53,408 nucleotides of DNA from Tannerella sp. oral taxon 808 (GCA_002890585.1 MIQB01000007.1:1-53408), one strand, 5' to 3'; shown: positions 43,270-52,350, counted from the first letter of the stretch. A program made the numbers and translations. Notes: a model not told the origin generated them from the letters alone.

Positions 43270-44064
43270 TCAACGCCCCACTACCAGGCCGACGATGGCC
43301 GAGCGGGGGATGGGGCCGAGGTGGCGCGAATCGATGGCTACGGCGGCGTTGTCGGAGAGAATCCAGTAGTAATCCTCGCGAAAAGTGTAGGTAGTGGCAG
43401 GTTGCCCATCAATGAAGAGGCGGCCGGAGCGGATCGCGGCGTGGCCACGCGCCTCGCGCAGTAGCGCCTCACGGCAGAGGCGTAGGCTGACGCCGTCGAT
43501 GCGCTGAGGGCAACGGGCGGCCGGGAGGATGAATCGGGCATGGGGCGCCGACGGGTCAGGGCGGGGCGTGGGCAGGAGCATGAGGGGGAGCGTCTGCCGG
43601 ACGCGCCCGGCCTCGCTGGGGGTGAGTCGGAGGCGGAAGTGGGCCGTGTCGTCGGTGAGGTGGCGGACGGGGATGTCGAGGAAGCAGAGGAGGGTGAGGA
43701 GCGAGAGGCGGAGGTCGCGGGGCACACGGTAGACGCTTGGGGAGTCGACCGGATAGGGGTAGAGGCGATCGCGGATGAGGTAGCCGCTGGGGGTGACGCT
43801 GAGGGTGTCGCCCGGCAGGCCTACGCTGCGGCCGAGGAGCAGGGTGCGGCCGTCGTGGGGGCTGCGGAAGAGGACGATGGCGCTGCGCGGGATCGCGTAA
43901 TGGCGATGGAGCTTATCCACCACGATGCGCTCGCCGGGGCGGAGCGAGGGCTGCATGGCGCGCGTGGCCACAGCATAGCGCCCGACGCAGAAACGCCCGA
44001 CTGAGACGGCGATCAGCAGGGCCGTGAGTAGGCCGAGGGCGCAGTGTGTCAGCGGGCGTTTCAT
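43270..44064 (-). CDS. Signal peptidase I-like protein lacking catalytic residues
   Basis: This is an S26-family paralogue (264 residues) directly downstream of lepB by 27 bp. One N-terminal membrane segment (about 9-22) is followed by TRAMQPSLRPGERIVVDKL, where the usual catalytic Ser before Met is Ala36. In GRSVGLPGDT (78-87) the catalytic Lys before Arg is Gly78. The box E signature is present as SDNAAVAIDSR. The fold is kept but neither half of the Ser-Lys dyad is, so it is probably not a peptidase. It could be a partner or regulator of LepB. No frameshift is seen. Confidence 0.8.
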   Translation of the reverse strand: MKRPLTHCALGLLTALLIAVSVGRFCVGRYAVATRAMQPSLRPGERIVVDKLHRHYAIPRSAIVLFRSPHDGRTLLLGRSVGLPGDTLSVTPSGYLIRDRLYPYPVDSPSVYRVPRDLRLSLLTLLCFLDIPVRHLTDDTAHFRLRLTPSEAGRVRQTLPLMLLPTPRPDPSAPHARFILPAARCPQRIDGVSLRLCREALLREARGHAAIRSGRLFIDGQPATTYTFREDYYWILSDNAAVAIDSRHLGPIPRSAIVGLVVGR

Positions 44065-44091
44065 GGGGGGGGGAGGTGTGCGGGTGTGGGG

Positions 44092-45504
44092 TCAGTCGGC
44101 GCGGACGCGGCGGAACATGCGGCTCCAGCGGATGCCTCCGTTGAAGATGCTGCGGTCTTTGTCGATCGAGAGCCAGACGAGGATGGGCTTGCCGATGATG
44201 TGATCTTCGGGCACAAAGCCCCACGAGCGACTGTCGGCGCTATTGTGTCGGTTGTCGCCCATCATCCAGTAGTAGTCGTAGCGGAAGGTGTAGGTCGTGG
44301 CCGGCTGCCCGTTGATGAGGATCACGCCGTCGGCGCGGCGCTCCATGCGGTTGCCCTCATAGTTGATGATGCAGCGGTGGTAAAGCTCCAAGTTGCGTTC
44401 GTTGAGCTCGATGGTGGCGCCGCGGCGGGGTATCCAGATGGGGCCGAAGTTGTCGCGCGTCCAGCCCGTGCGGTATCCCGGGGGGAAGGTGGGTCCGCCC
44501 AAGCGGTCAGGCTCCACCTTGATGGTGCGCACGGAGGGGAGCTTGCGGAGGTAGGCCAGCGCCTCTCGGGTCAGCGGCAGGCGGTAGATAGGGTTGTAGT
44601 GCCCATTCGTAGCCGTGAAGCCGATGTTCGGGAGGTAGTCGTAATAGAATTGCTCCTCGCCAGTACGTGGTTCGGAGACGAGCTTGCGGTCGTCGCGGCT
44701 AATCTCCATCTGCTGGAACTGCTCCTCGGTGAGCCGCGTGCCGTCCGTCTCCACGAAGTAGCAGAGCTGCATGCGGGCGGGATCTTTCTGTAGTTGTCCG
44801 TTGATGTAGAGCCGATTGTCGCGCACCATGAGCGTGTCGCCGGGCAGGCCCACACAGCGCTTCACATAGTTCTCGCGCTTATCCACGGGGCGGTAGACGA
44901 TGTCGCCGAAGACGTCCTTACGCGTGTTTACCACATCGCGCCCGTTCTCATAGATGAGCCAGTAATAATCCGGGTTCTGCTGCCCCAGCGCCACCGTGTC
45001 GCCCGTGGGGAAGTTGAAGACGACGATGTCGTTGCGCTGCACCTGTCCGAATCCTTTCACCCGCTTGTATCCCCATCGGGGCCAGTCTAAGTACGACTTA
45101 CAGTTGAAGAACGGCAGCGTGTTCTGCACCAAGGGGAAGGAGAGCGGCGTGTTGGGCACGCGCGGCCCGTAGCTCAGTTTGCTCACGAAGAGGTAGTCGC
45201 CGACTAATAGTGTCTTCTCGAGCGAGGCCGTCGGGATCTGGTAGTTCTGAAACACGAATACGTTGATGAAATACACCGCGATGAGCGCGAAGAGGATGTC
45301 GTCCACCCATTCTAACGCCTCGCGCACATGCTTGTTCTTCGATCGCTTCCACGCGCCCCACGGGATGCGCTTGGTCAGGAAGATGTCCATAATCACAAAC
45401 TCACCCAGCAGCAGCCATGGGTTGACCATCCAAATGCAAAACAGCAGGTACAGCACCGCCCAGATGCTGAAGCAGATCCACTGTCGTCTTGATATCTTCT
45501 TCAT
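44092..45504 (-). CDS. lepB: Signal peptidase I
   Basis: This enzyme cleaves signal peptides of secreted proteins on the periplasmic side. The protein has 470 residues from ATG 45504, typical for Bacteroidales. It has two N-terminal membrane segments. The catalytic Ser94 lies in QIPTASLEKTLLVGD and Lys215 in YVKRCVGLPGDTL. Box E reads MGDNRHNSADSRSWGFVPEDHIIGK. The larger middle region (about 220-380) is the family insert. It lies in a minus-strand group with dapB upstream and the inactive paralogue downstream. Confidence 0.95.
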   Translation of the reverse strand: MKKISRRQWICFSIWAVLYLLFCIWMVNPWLLLGEFVIMDIFLTKRIPWGAWKRSKNKHVREALEWVDDILFALIAVYFINVFVFQNYQIPTASLEKTLLVGDYLFVSKLSYGPRVPNTPLSFPLVQNTLPFFNCKSYLDWPRWGYKRVKGFGQVQRNDIVVFNFPTGDTVALGQQNPDYYWLIYENGRDVVNTRKDVFGDIVYRPVDKRENYVKRCVGLPGDTLMVRDNRLYINGQLQKDPARMQLCYFVETDGTRLTEEQFQQMEISRDDRKLVSEPRTGEEQFYYDYLPNIGFTATNGHYNPIYRLPLTREALAYLRKLPSVRTIKVEPDRLGGPTFPPGYRTGWTRDNFGPIWIPRRGATIELNERNLELYHRCIINYEGNRMERRADGVILINGQPATTYTFRYDYYWMMGDNRHNSADSRSWGFVPEDHIIGKPILVWLSIDKDRSIFNGGIRWSRMFRRVRAD

Positions 45505-45564
45505 TCTTTTATTTACATGTAGGGGCGAAGCGCGCTGTGTATGTGTCCGCCCGATTATTATCAA

Positions 45565-46284
45565 TTAAAGTCCCATCAAATCCTTCATACCGAATACGCC
45601 CTTCCGCTCGCGGATGAACTCTGCCGCCAGCAGCGCCCCGAGCGCGAAGCCATCGCGGTTCTTAGCCTCGTGCGTGATGCGGATCGTGTCAGCGGTGGAG
45701 TCATAGATCACCTCATGCGTGCCTGGCACCTCGCCCTGGCGTACCGATCGCACGCCGAGCTCATCTGCCGCTGCGGCCTCCCCCTTGACCCATCTCGTTT
45801 TACGGTCTACGCGCCGGATGATGTCTTCGGCCAACGTGATGGCCGTTCCGCTCGGGGCGTCGAGCTTGTGGATGTGGTGCGTCTCGGTGAGGCTTACGTC
45901 GTAGTTAGGGTAAGCATTCATCAGCTCTGCCAAGCGGTCGTTGATGGCGAAGAAGAGGTTCATGCCGAGGCTGAAGTTGGAGGCGTAGAAGAAGGCGCCA
46001 CTGAGCTCGTGGCAATGCGCCTTCAGCTCATCCATGCGCGCTGTCCATCCCGTTGAGCCGCTCACCACGGGCAGCCCCGCACGGAGGCAGCGGAGTATGT
46101 TGTCGTAGGCCGTTTGCGGCCCGGTGAACTCAATGGCCACGTCGGCGTGGCGAAAGGTGTCGGAGGCGAAGGCTGCTTCGCGGTTGTCCACGTCGATCGT
46201 GGTAGCGATGCGGTGCCCGCGTGTGGGGGCGAGGCGCTCGATGGTGTGCCCCATCTTGCCATATCCTATCAATGCAATGTTCAT
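45565..46284 (-). CDS. dapB: 4-hydroxy-tetrahydrodipicolinate reductase
   Basis: This is the lysine and diaminopimelate biosynthesis step that reduces dihydrodipicolinate. The protein has 239 residues from ATG 46284: NIALIGYGKMGHTIE (NAD(P) binding, about 2-16), VSGSTGW (about 75-81), TETHHIHKLDAPSGTA (about 129-144, containing the HH and K of the active site) and the C-terminal GVFGMKDLMGL. A TAnnTTTG promoter is at 46351-46358. Confidence 0.96.
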   Translation of the reverse strand: MNIALIGYGKMGHTIERLAPTRGHRIATTIDVDNREAAFASDTFRHADVAIEFTGPQTAYDNILRCLRAGLPVVSGSTGWTARMDELKAHCHELSGAFFYASNFSLGMNLFFAINDRLAELMNAYPNYDVSLTETHHIHKLDAPSGTAITLAEDIIRRVDRKTRWVKGEAAAADELGVRSVRQGEVPGTHEVIYDSTADTIRITHEAKNRDGFALGALLAAEFIRERKGVFGMKDLMGL

Positions 46285-46350
46285 GGGTGAACAATCAGTT
46301 GTAATTAATCCCTGTTTTAAGCTATAAATGATCCCCTGTAAATGGGTGCG

Positions 46351-46358
46351 CAAATATA
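46351..46358 (-). promoter_or_regulatory. -7 promoter element of dapB
   Basis: Minus strand TATATTTG, perfect consensus, 67 bp before the start at 46284, probably driving dapB, lepB and the signal peptidase paralogue. Confidence 0.5.
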
Positions 46359-46386
46359 GGCTCGCGCCTGAGGGTTGGCCAACTCT

Positions 46387-46746
46387 TTAGGACTGCTCGG
46401 GGGAAGTGCCCACCACCTCGTCGAAATGTTGTGTGGCCCACTCGACAAGGGCGTCGAGCACGGGCATCAGCGACCGGCCTGTCTCGGTGAGGGAATACTC
46501 CACACGCGGGGGCACTTCGGGATATGCCTTGCGGTGGATCAGTCGGCTTTGCTCCAGCCTGCGGAGCGTGGAGGTGAGCATCTTCTGCGAGCAGTCGGCA
46601 ATGGTGCGGTGCAGCTCGCTGTAGCGTAAGACGCCCGTCCGACTGTCGTGCAGTGCCCGCAGGACGAGGATGGACCACTTGTCGCTGAAGCGACTGATGA
46701 CCTGCCGAATGGGGCAGGAGAGGTAACGGGGATTGATGACGGTCAT
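46387..46746 (-). CDS. HxlR-family transcriptional regulator
   Basis: This protein has 119 residues, a winged helix of the HxlR/YodB type: CPIRQVISRFSDKWSILVLRAL (11-32) with a conserved redox-type Cys11, DCSQKMLTSTLRRLEQSRLI (about 51-70) as the recognition helix and PPRVEYSLTETGRSL as the wing. It is divergent from the metallo-beta-lactamase-like gene at 46963, which is the likely target. The promoter (TACTTTTG) is at 46778-46785. Confidence 0.9.
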   Translation of the reverse strand: MTVINPRYLSCPIRQVISRFSDKWSILVLRALHDSRTGVLRYSELHRTIADCSQKMLTSTLRRLEQSRLIHRKAYPEVPPRVEYSLTETGRSLMPVLDALVEWATQHFDEVVGTSPEQS

Positions 46747-46777
46747 AATTCAGAGAGGGGGGATTAACGTGTGCCGG

Positions 46778-46785
46778 CAAAAGTA
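46778..46785 (-). promoter_or_regulatory. -7 promoter element of the HxlR gene
   Basis: Minus strand TACTTTTG, perfect consensus, 32 bp before the start codon. Confidence 0.5.
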
Positions 46786-46962
46786 GCCCGGCCGAGCAGC
46801 CCCAGTTAATCTCGGTTAATCCCTCTTCGGCATTTTCTCGGCGCCGCGCCGATTCTTACCGGCGGGTAACTGACGCACTCGCCGGTGCCTTCTTGTTGCG
46901 CGTTTGCGAAGTGCAGAGCTTTGTCCTCGTAAACTTTTACTAACCCTTTAATAACCCAAGAA

Positions 46963-47766
46963 ATGAACGCGAAAGAACAATCCGCAACCAAGGGGCGCTT
47001 TGAGACCCTCGAACTGGGCAACTTCCGCCTGCATGTCTATCACACCAACGATGTCATGGGCGATGTCAGCTTCCTCATCGAAGGCCCTGACGGCCTCGTC
47101 ACCCTCGAGCAACCGCTCTTTAAGGACAACATCGCCGAGTTTGACGCCTATGAGGCCTCGCTCGGCAAGCCCGTTGTGCAACGCATCACTGACTATCACC
47201 TTGGCGGCACGGGCGATCATCCCATCCTCATGCCCGAAGGCATGCACGCCTTCACGCAAGGCGACATCTACGGCGGCATGATGAAGGGATTCGCCCAGCA
47301 GTTTGGCGACGCCATCACGGCTATGCCCACAGGCAAGGTCAGCGAGGTGGCCTTCGATAAGCCTGTCGCTTATGCCGGCGTCTCCTTCCGTTTCGTTCAC
47401 GGTGCCACCAACGACTTCCCCGCTGCTGGCATACTCATCGGCGGCAAAGTGTTCTACACCCACTGGACACCTATGAAGTCACATGTCAACACCCTCCAAG
47501 TCGCCACGCCTGCTGCCATCGACGCGCAGATCGAGGCCACTGAGCAGTCGCTTGCCTCGGGTGCCACACACTTCATCGGCGGCCACGGTGCAGGTGTGGG
47601 CACAGTCGATGACGTGCGTTTCAAGATCGATTACCTCAAGAAGATGAAGGCGCTTCGTGCCTCTGAGGCCACGCCTGAAGCCTTCGCTGCCGCGCTCCGG
47701 AGTGCCTATCCCGGCTTGCCTGGCGAAGAGGGCATAGACGCACTGGCTAAGGCGCTGTATCAATAA
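46963..47766 (+). CDS. Metallo-beta-lactamase-fold protein with altered metal site
   Basis: This protein has 267 residues. The fold is suggested by FLIEGPDGLVTLEQPLFKDN (about 46-65), DYHLGGTGDHPILM (about 85-98), KVFYTHW and FIGGHGAGVG (about 204-213), matching the beta-strand and GHG motifs of MBL hydrolases. The canonical H-x-H-x-D-H is here G-G-T-G-D-H, so two metal-binding histidines are missing. It may bind one metal or none. The start is preceded by a GA-poor spacer. It is probably controlled by the HxlR regulator. Confidence 0.75.
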   Translation: MNAKEQSATKGRFETLELGNFRLHVYHTNDVMGDVSFLIEGPDGLVTLEQPLFKDNIAEFDAYEASLGKPVVQRITDYHLGGTGDHPILMPEGMHAFTQGDIYGGMMKGFAQQFGDAITAMPTGKVSEVAFDKPVAYAGVSFRFVHGATNDFPAAGILIGGKVFYTHWTPMKSHVNTLQVATPAAIDAQIEATEQSLASGATHFIGGHGAGVGTVDDVRFKIDYLKKMKALRASEATPEAFAAALRSAYPGLPGEEGIDALAKALYQ

Positions 47767-47789
47767 GCGATCCGTAGCGTCCTGTAATA

Positions 47790-47810
47790 ACGTGAGTTCG
47801 ACGTAAGAAT
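47790..47810 (+). repeat. 21-bp repeat, copy 1
   Basis: acgtgagttcgacgtaagaa plus one T. Perfect inverted match to 48157-48177 and a 20-base direct match to 53355-53374. Confidence 0.85.
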
Positions 47811-47866
47811 AAAGTCAGCGGTATGTCTACGAAAGTCCGCAATGGTCAAAACGTTTTTGGAAATGC

Positions 47867-48112
47867 TTGCGGGACTCCCGCAAGCACCAAAAAGCAGTTT
47901 TCCCTCGTTGCGGGAATCCCGCAAGCGCCAAAAAGCAGTTTTTCCTTGTTGCGGGAATCCCGCAAAGCCCAAAAAGCACTTTTTCCTCGTTGCGGAAATC
48001 CCGCAAAGCCCAAAAAGCACTTTTTCCTCGTTGCGGAAATCCCGCGAGCACCAAAAAGTAGTTTTTGTTCGTTGCGGGATTCCCGCAAGCATTTCCGAAA
48101 ACATTTTGTCCG
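47867..48112. repeat. Tandem array D: 41-bp palindromic repeat, 6 copies
   Basis: Units with cttgcggga-a-tcccgcaag, a 9-bp perfect-arm palindrome, start at 47867, 47908, 47949, 47990, 48031 and 48072, an exact 41-bp spacing. The linker is gccaaaaagcagtttttcc. The middle copies have lost one arm base (gcggaaatcccgc). There are no unique spacers. Confidence 0.9.
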
Positions 48113-48156
48113 CCCGAGTACTCTAACAAAGACATGGTGTGGACGTAAGGAACCTC

Positions 48157-48177
48157 ATTCTTACGTCGAACTCACGT
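48157..48177 (-). repeat. 21-bp repeat, copy 2, inverted
   Basis: Perfect reverse complement of copy 1. It contains the stop codon of the ABC transporter gene (codons NNT-stop). Confidence 0.85.
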
Positions 48178-49908
48178 ATTGTTATTACTGTTTTCTTGCT
48201 GTAGTCTGACCATACGGGCAAACTCGCCGTTGTGGGTCAGCAGTTCGTCGGGTGTTCCCTGTTCGCTGACCGTACCGCCACTAAGCACCACGATGTGGTC
48301 GGCATTGCGGACAGTGCGCATACGGTGGGCAATGATGATGACGGTCTTGTTGCGCACCAATTCGGAGATACCCGCTTGTATTTTCGTCTCGTTCTCGGCG
48401 TCAAGGCTTGCGGTGGCTTCGTCGAGAAGTATGATTGGGGCATTCTTCAGCAGGGCGCGGGCGATGGAGATGCGCTGCCGCTCGCCTCCGGAGAGGGTTT
48501 CGCCGTTTTCACCGATGACGGTGTCGTAGCCTTGCGGCATGCGATTGATGAAGTCGTCGCATTGTGCTAATTGTGCTGCATGGCGCACTTCTTCATCGGT
48601 GGCGTCGCGCTTGCCGATGCGGATATTGTCGGCGATGGAGGCGTTGAAAAGCAGAACGTCTTGAAAGACGATGGCATAGTGTTTCAGCAGCGTTTCGGGG
48701 TCAATCTTCGAGATGTCGTTTCCGCCCACAAGAATTTGTCCGTCGTCGATGTCCCAAAATCGTGCGGCAAGCTTGGCAGTAGTGCTTTTGCCTCCACCCG
48801 ACGGTCCTACGAGGGCGGTAACGGTGCCTTGGCGTGCTGTGAACGAGACATTGTGCAGCACTTGCTTCTCGGTTTCGTAGGCAAAACTTACGTTGCGGAA
48901 CTCGATGTCGTAGTTTTCGAGTTGTACGGCTGCACTTCCCTCCTGCGTGGGCATGCTTTCTATTTCCTTCATACGGTTGATGCGCACGTCGAGGAAGGAT
49001 AGCAGGGCAAGAAAGTTGCATACCTCGAGAATGGGATTGTAGACCATTGCCGATGCCAAGAGGTAAGCCAAGTAGGTGAATACCGACACTTCGCCCTGCT
49101 GCAACAGCCACGCTCCCATCAGTATAACGGTGGGCATACCGAGCTTGAGCAGCATTCCGGCGAGGTTGAGGAAGACTCCTGCCACGAGTTCGCCGCGCAC
49201 AAGCTCGCGTTCGTAGCCCTTCAGCCGCTTGTCGAAGCTGCGGCAGTATGCCTGTTCGCCACTGTACGACCTTATTTCCTGCACACATTCCAAGCCTTCC
49301 TGTATCTGTTCGGTTACGCCGCGCTTCACTTTATAGTGCTGAACGAAGGCTTTGTGGAGCTGACGGCGCGACAGCAGCAGTACGGTTACGGCGAGCGGAA
49401 CGACCCAAAAGAGAGCTAAAGCCAAGCGCCAGTTGTAGGAGAACATCCCCACAGCGATGATGACGACACTCAGAGCCGACGCAAACAGCTGTGGAACAGC
49501 GTGCGAGAAGGTTTGCTCGAGCATCGTGCAGTCTTCCATCACAGTAGAGGTGAGGTCGGAAAGGTTGCGTTCGCCGAAGAAAGCGAGGGGCAGTCGGCGC
49601 AGCTTTTCAGCCACTCCGATGCGGCGTTGCGCACTCTCGTTGTAGACGGTGGTGTAGGTGCTGTCGTACTGTCGGCGGGCTATGAAGAACATAAGCAAAG
49701 CCAAGAGCAAAGCCGCAAGCACATAGAACCACAACGTGTGCGGTTCGGTGGGAGCCTTTGCATCAATGTACTCCATGAGGAAGAAGAACAAATAGGTGGG
49801 CGGCAGCATCAATGCGAGATTCATCAGTGTAGAGAAGGTGATGCCTTGCCGCAAGTCTTTCGCTCCTTTTTCGGTGAGGGTGAACCGTTGTTGAAGATAT
49901 CTTATCAT
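48172..49908 (-). CDS. ABC exporter half-transporter, ATPase/permease fusion (second)
   Basis: This protein has 578 residues. The transmembrane domain (about 1-310) has five or six segments. The ATPase domain has Walker A GPSGGGKSTTAKL (about 373-385), signature LSGGERQRISIARALL and Walker B PIILLDEATASLD. Its partner lies 25 bp upstream. Together they look like heterodimeric type IV exporters related to siderophore or multidrug systems (YbtPQ/IrtAB type). The last codons lie inside a 21-bp repeat, so the natural C-terminus may be cut. Confidence 0.92.
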   Translation of the reverse strand: MIRYLQQRFTLTEKGAKDLRQGITFSTLMNLALMLPPTYLFFFLMEYIDAKAPTEPHTLWFYVLAALLLALLMFFIARRQYDSTYTTVYNESAQRRIGVAEKLRRLPLAFFGERNLSDLTSTVMEDCTMLEQTFSHAVPQLFASALSVVIIAVGMFSYNWRLALALFWVVPLAVTVLLLSRRQLHKAFVQHYKVKRGVTEQIQEGLECVQEIRSYSGEQAYCRSFDKRLKGYERELVRGELVAGVFLNLAGMLLKLGMPTVILMGAWLLQQGEVSVFTYLAYLLASAMVYNPILEVCNFLALLSFLDVRINRMKEIESMPTQEGSAAVQLENYDIEFRNVSFAYETEKQVLHNVSFTARQGTVTALVGPSGGGKSTTAKLAARFWDIDDGQILVGGNDISKIDPETLLKHYAIVFQDVLLFNASIADNIRIGKRDATDEEVRHAAQLAQCDDFINRMPQGYDTVIGENGETLSGGERQRISIARALLKNAPIILLDEATASLDAENETKIQAGISELVRNKTVIIIAHRMRTVRNADHIVVLSGGTVSEQGTPDELLTHNGEFARMVRLQQENSNNNT

Positions 49909-49933
49909 AGTCTTGTGTCCTTTCTGTTTAGGC

Positions 49934-51688
49934 TTATAGTTTCCATGCTACCGACTTTTGGTATTCGTTCCACATCCTATAATATAATGTGGCTTGCTCC
50001 ATGAGTTGTCGGTGGGTGCCCTGTTCGGCTATTCTGCCCTTGTCCACCACGACAATGTTGTCGGCATCTTGCACGGTGGTCAGTCGGTGGGCTATCATGA
50101 GCACGGTTTTCCCGCAAGTCAGATGGGCAAATGCCTGCCTGATAAGGTGCTCGTTTTCGGGGTCGGCAAAGGCAGTAGCTTCGTCGAGCACCACGATGGG
50201 CGCATCTTTCAGAATGGCACGGGCAAGCACTATGCGCTGCTGTTCGCCGCCGGAGAGGTATGTTCCCTCCGCTCCTATGACGGTGTTCAGTCCCTGTGGC
50301 AGCCGCTCGATGATTTCCCGACTCTGCGAGAGGTCTACGGCGCGGTTCACCTGCTCGATGGTTGCATCGGGATTGCCGTAGCGTATGTTCTCCAAGATGG
50401 AGGTCTTGAACAGTCGGGTGTTCTGAAACACGAACGACACGTTGCGCATCAGCGTTGCCTTATCCATGTGCCGAACGTCCACACCGCCTATTCTCAAACT
50501 GCCTTCGCGCACGTCCCAAAAGCGTGGAATGAGCCTTGCGATGGTTGTCTTGCCGCTTCCGGATGCTCCCACCAGCGCAACGGTTTTGCCTTGCGGTATG
50601 TCGAGGTCGATGTGGCTTACGGCATCGTTCTCTGCATCTTCGTATCGGAATGATACATCACGAAAGCAGATGTCGAAAGCCTCCGTTTTCTCGGGCGTTT
50701 CGCATTCGGGAAGCGGGGATGTTGCGGCGAGTCTCTCTAATCGGTCTACCGCTTCGTTTGCCAAAAAGAGGTTTTGGCTGAGGTGCATGGCTTTCATCAC
50801 ATTGACGGAAATAACCGGCGCTATCAGCACGTAAAGCACCATGTCGGAAACGATGACGGTTGTCTGTCCGCCGTGTCCTATTAGAATAATGCCCGTAGGC
50901 ACAAGCAAGAAGGCGAAAGCATTGATGGCTACGGTGTAGGCAGACATAGGTGTGCGCCACAGAAGGGTGTATTTGATGACAAGGTCGCGGTAGTTGATGA
51001 TGCTGTCGTGAAAGCGTTTGAACGAGAATACCGTCTGTTGAAAGACTTTCACAACGGGAATGCCGCGCACATATTCTACGGCTTCGGCACTCATTTTCTC
51101 TTGTGCGTCAAGGTACATGCGCTGGAAATGGTTATTCTTAGGGTTCATCATATAGCCCATAATGCCAAAGGCGCACACTATCGGTATCATTGAAGCAATG
51201 CCAAGCTGCCAGTCTACCGCAAGCAAAAGAACAACGATGCCAAGCGGTGCAACAATGCATCCTGTCACATCGGGGAGTATGTGTGCCACAAAAGTGTGGG
51301 TCTGTCCCGAATCCTCGTCTATGATTTTGCGCATGCGCCCCGTATTCTGCGTGTCGAAAAAGCCCAACGGCGCACGCATGAGCCGTTCCATTGCCGTACG
51401 CCGCATATTGGTTTCGACGCGGAATGCAGCAAGGTGCGAGAGCATAAGGGCTGCAAAATAGAGCAGTACGTTTGCCACGGATACCGCGAACGCAGCAATA
51501 GCATAGTCCCATACGGGCGTGTCGGCAAGATTTCCGTCAGCAGTGAGCAGCGTGCGCACCACCAACCACAGGAAAATAAAGGGTACGAGCGACAGCAGTC
51601 CATTGACTGCCGACAGCACGACCGAGCAGGGAAGCAACGGTTTGTTCCCTCCCATGTAATTACCTAAACGTTTGAGTGTCTTTATCAT
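49934..51688 (-). CDS. ABC exporter half-transporter, ATPase/permease fusion (first)
   Basis: This protein has 584 residues. MIKTLKRLGNYMGGNKPLLPCSVVLSAV starts the first helix. The transmembrane domain covers about 20-310. ATPase motifs are GASGSGKTTIARL (Walker A, about 378-390), LSGGEQQRIVLARAIL (signature) and PIVVLDEATAFADPENE (Walker B). DEATAFADPENE is typical of the YbtP/IrtA group. It is 25 bp downstream of the TetR gene and 25 bp upstream of its partner, so all three form one operon. Confidence 0.92.
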   Translation of the reverse strand: MIKTLKRLGNYMGGNKPLLPCSVVLSAVNGLLSLVPFIFLWLVVRTLLTADGNLADTPVWDYAIAAFAVSVANVLLYFAALMLSHLAAFRVETNMRRTAMERLMRAPLGFFDTQNTGRMRKIIDEDSGQTHTFVAHILPDVTGCIVAPLGIVVLLLAVDWQLGIASMIPIVCAFGIMGYMMNPKNNHFQRMYLDAQEKMSAEAVEYVRGIPVVKVFQQTVFSFKRFHDSIINYRDLVIKYTLLWRTPMSAYTVAINAFAFLLVPTGIILIGHGGQTTVIVSDMVLYVLIAPVISVNVMKAMHLSQNLFLANEAVDRLERLAATSPLPECETPEKTEAFDICFRDVSFRYEDAENDAVSHIDLDIPQGKTVALVGASGSGKTTIARLIPRFWDVREGSLRIGGVDVRHMDKATLMRNVSFVFQNTRLFKTSILENIRYGNPDATIEQVNRAVDLSQSREIIERLPQGLNTVIGAEGTYLSGGEQQRIVLARAILKDAPIVVLDEATAFADPENEHLIRQAFAHLTCGKTVLMIAHRLTTVQDADNIVVVDKGRIAEQGTHRQLMEQATLYYRMWNEYQKSVAWKL

Positions 51689-51713
51689 GTTTTGTATGTT
51701 TTGGAAATCGTTT

Positions 51714-52328
51714 TTACACTTTCATCAGCTCCTTCCATCCTGCCACGCTGTAAGCTGCATATTGCTCAAGCGCACGCTCAATCTCCTGTTCCTCATACTC
51801 ATCGTGTTCCACGAGTTCGGAGAAGATGCTCACCCAAGTGGAACTGGCAATGTGGAGGAAGAAAGGCGAAATGTCGATATTGATGTGCGGGTAACGTTCT
51901 TTCATCAGCCGTAAGTATTCCGTGCCTACTTTCATCTGGTGCTCGATAATCCTATCCTTGTATCCGGCGAGCGATGTTCCTTCAGCGCTGAACAGCAGCA
52001 ATCGCAGCTCGGGACGGTAATTCTTTACAAGCGTCTTCATAGCACAGATATATTCGTCTTGAAATTCACTTACACTGAACACATCGATATTGAGATGTCG
52101 TTCTTCGTTATGCGAAAGGATGTAGCGGTGGAGGGCGGAAATGAGCGGGTGCAACACCTCGCAAAACAATTCGTCTTTGCTTCTGAAGTAGTTATACACA
52201 TTGCCTACGGCAACGCCTGCCTTGTGAGCCACCGTGCGGATGGAAGTGCACCTTACTCCGTGCGCGATGAACTCCTCGCGTGCCGTTACAAGAATGCGCT
52301 GCCGTATGTCATCTTTCAGTGTCTGCAT
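51714..52328 (-). CDS. TetR/AcrR-family transcriptional regulator
   Basis: This protein has 204 residues. The helix-turn-helix is IRQRILVTAREEFIAHGVRCTSIRTVAHKAGVAVGNVYNYFRSKDELF (about 8-55). The ligand-binding C-terminus is helical with no recognised domain. It is first in the operon with the two transporters, so it likely represses it. A palindrome that could be its operator lies at 52351-52373. Confidence 0.93.
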   Translation of the reverse strand: MQTLKDDIRQRILVTAREEFIAHGVRCTSIRTVAHKAGVAVGNVYNYFRSKDELFCEVLHPLISALHRYILSHNEERHLNIDVFSVSEFQDEYICAMKTLVKNYRPELRLLLFSAEGTSLAGYKDRIIEHQMKVGTEYLRLMKERYPHINIDISPFFLHIASSTWVSIFSELVEHDEYEEQEIERALEQYAAYSVAGWKELMKV

Positions 52329-52350
52329 ATAAAATGAGATTTGCCAATAA

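Larger units (their letters stand above)
47767..48171. other. Convergent intergenic region with inverted 21-bp repeats and tandem array D
   Basis: Between the MBL-like gene and the ABC transporter gene. A 21-bp inverted repeat at 47790-47810 and 48157-48177 brackets the array at 47867-48112. No gene seen. Confidence 0.6.
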
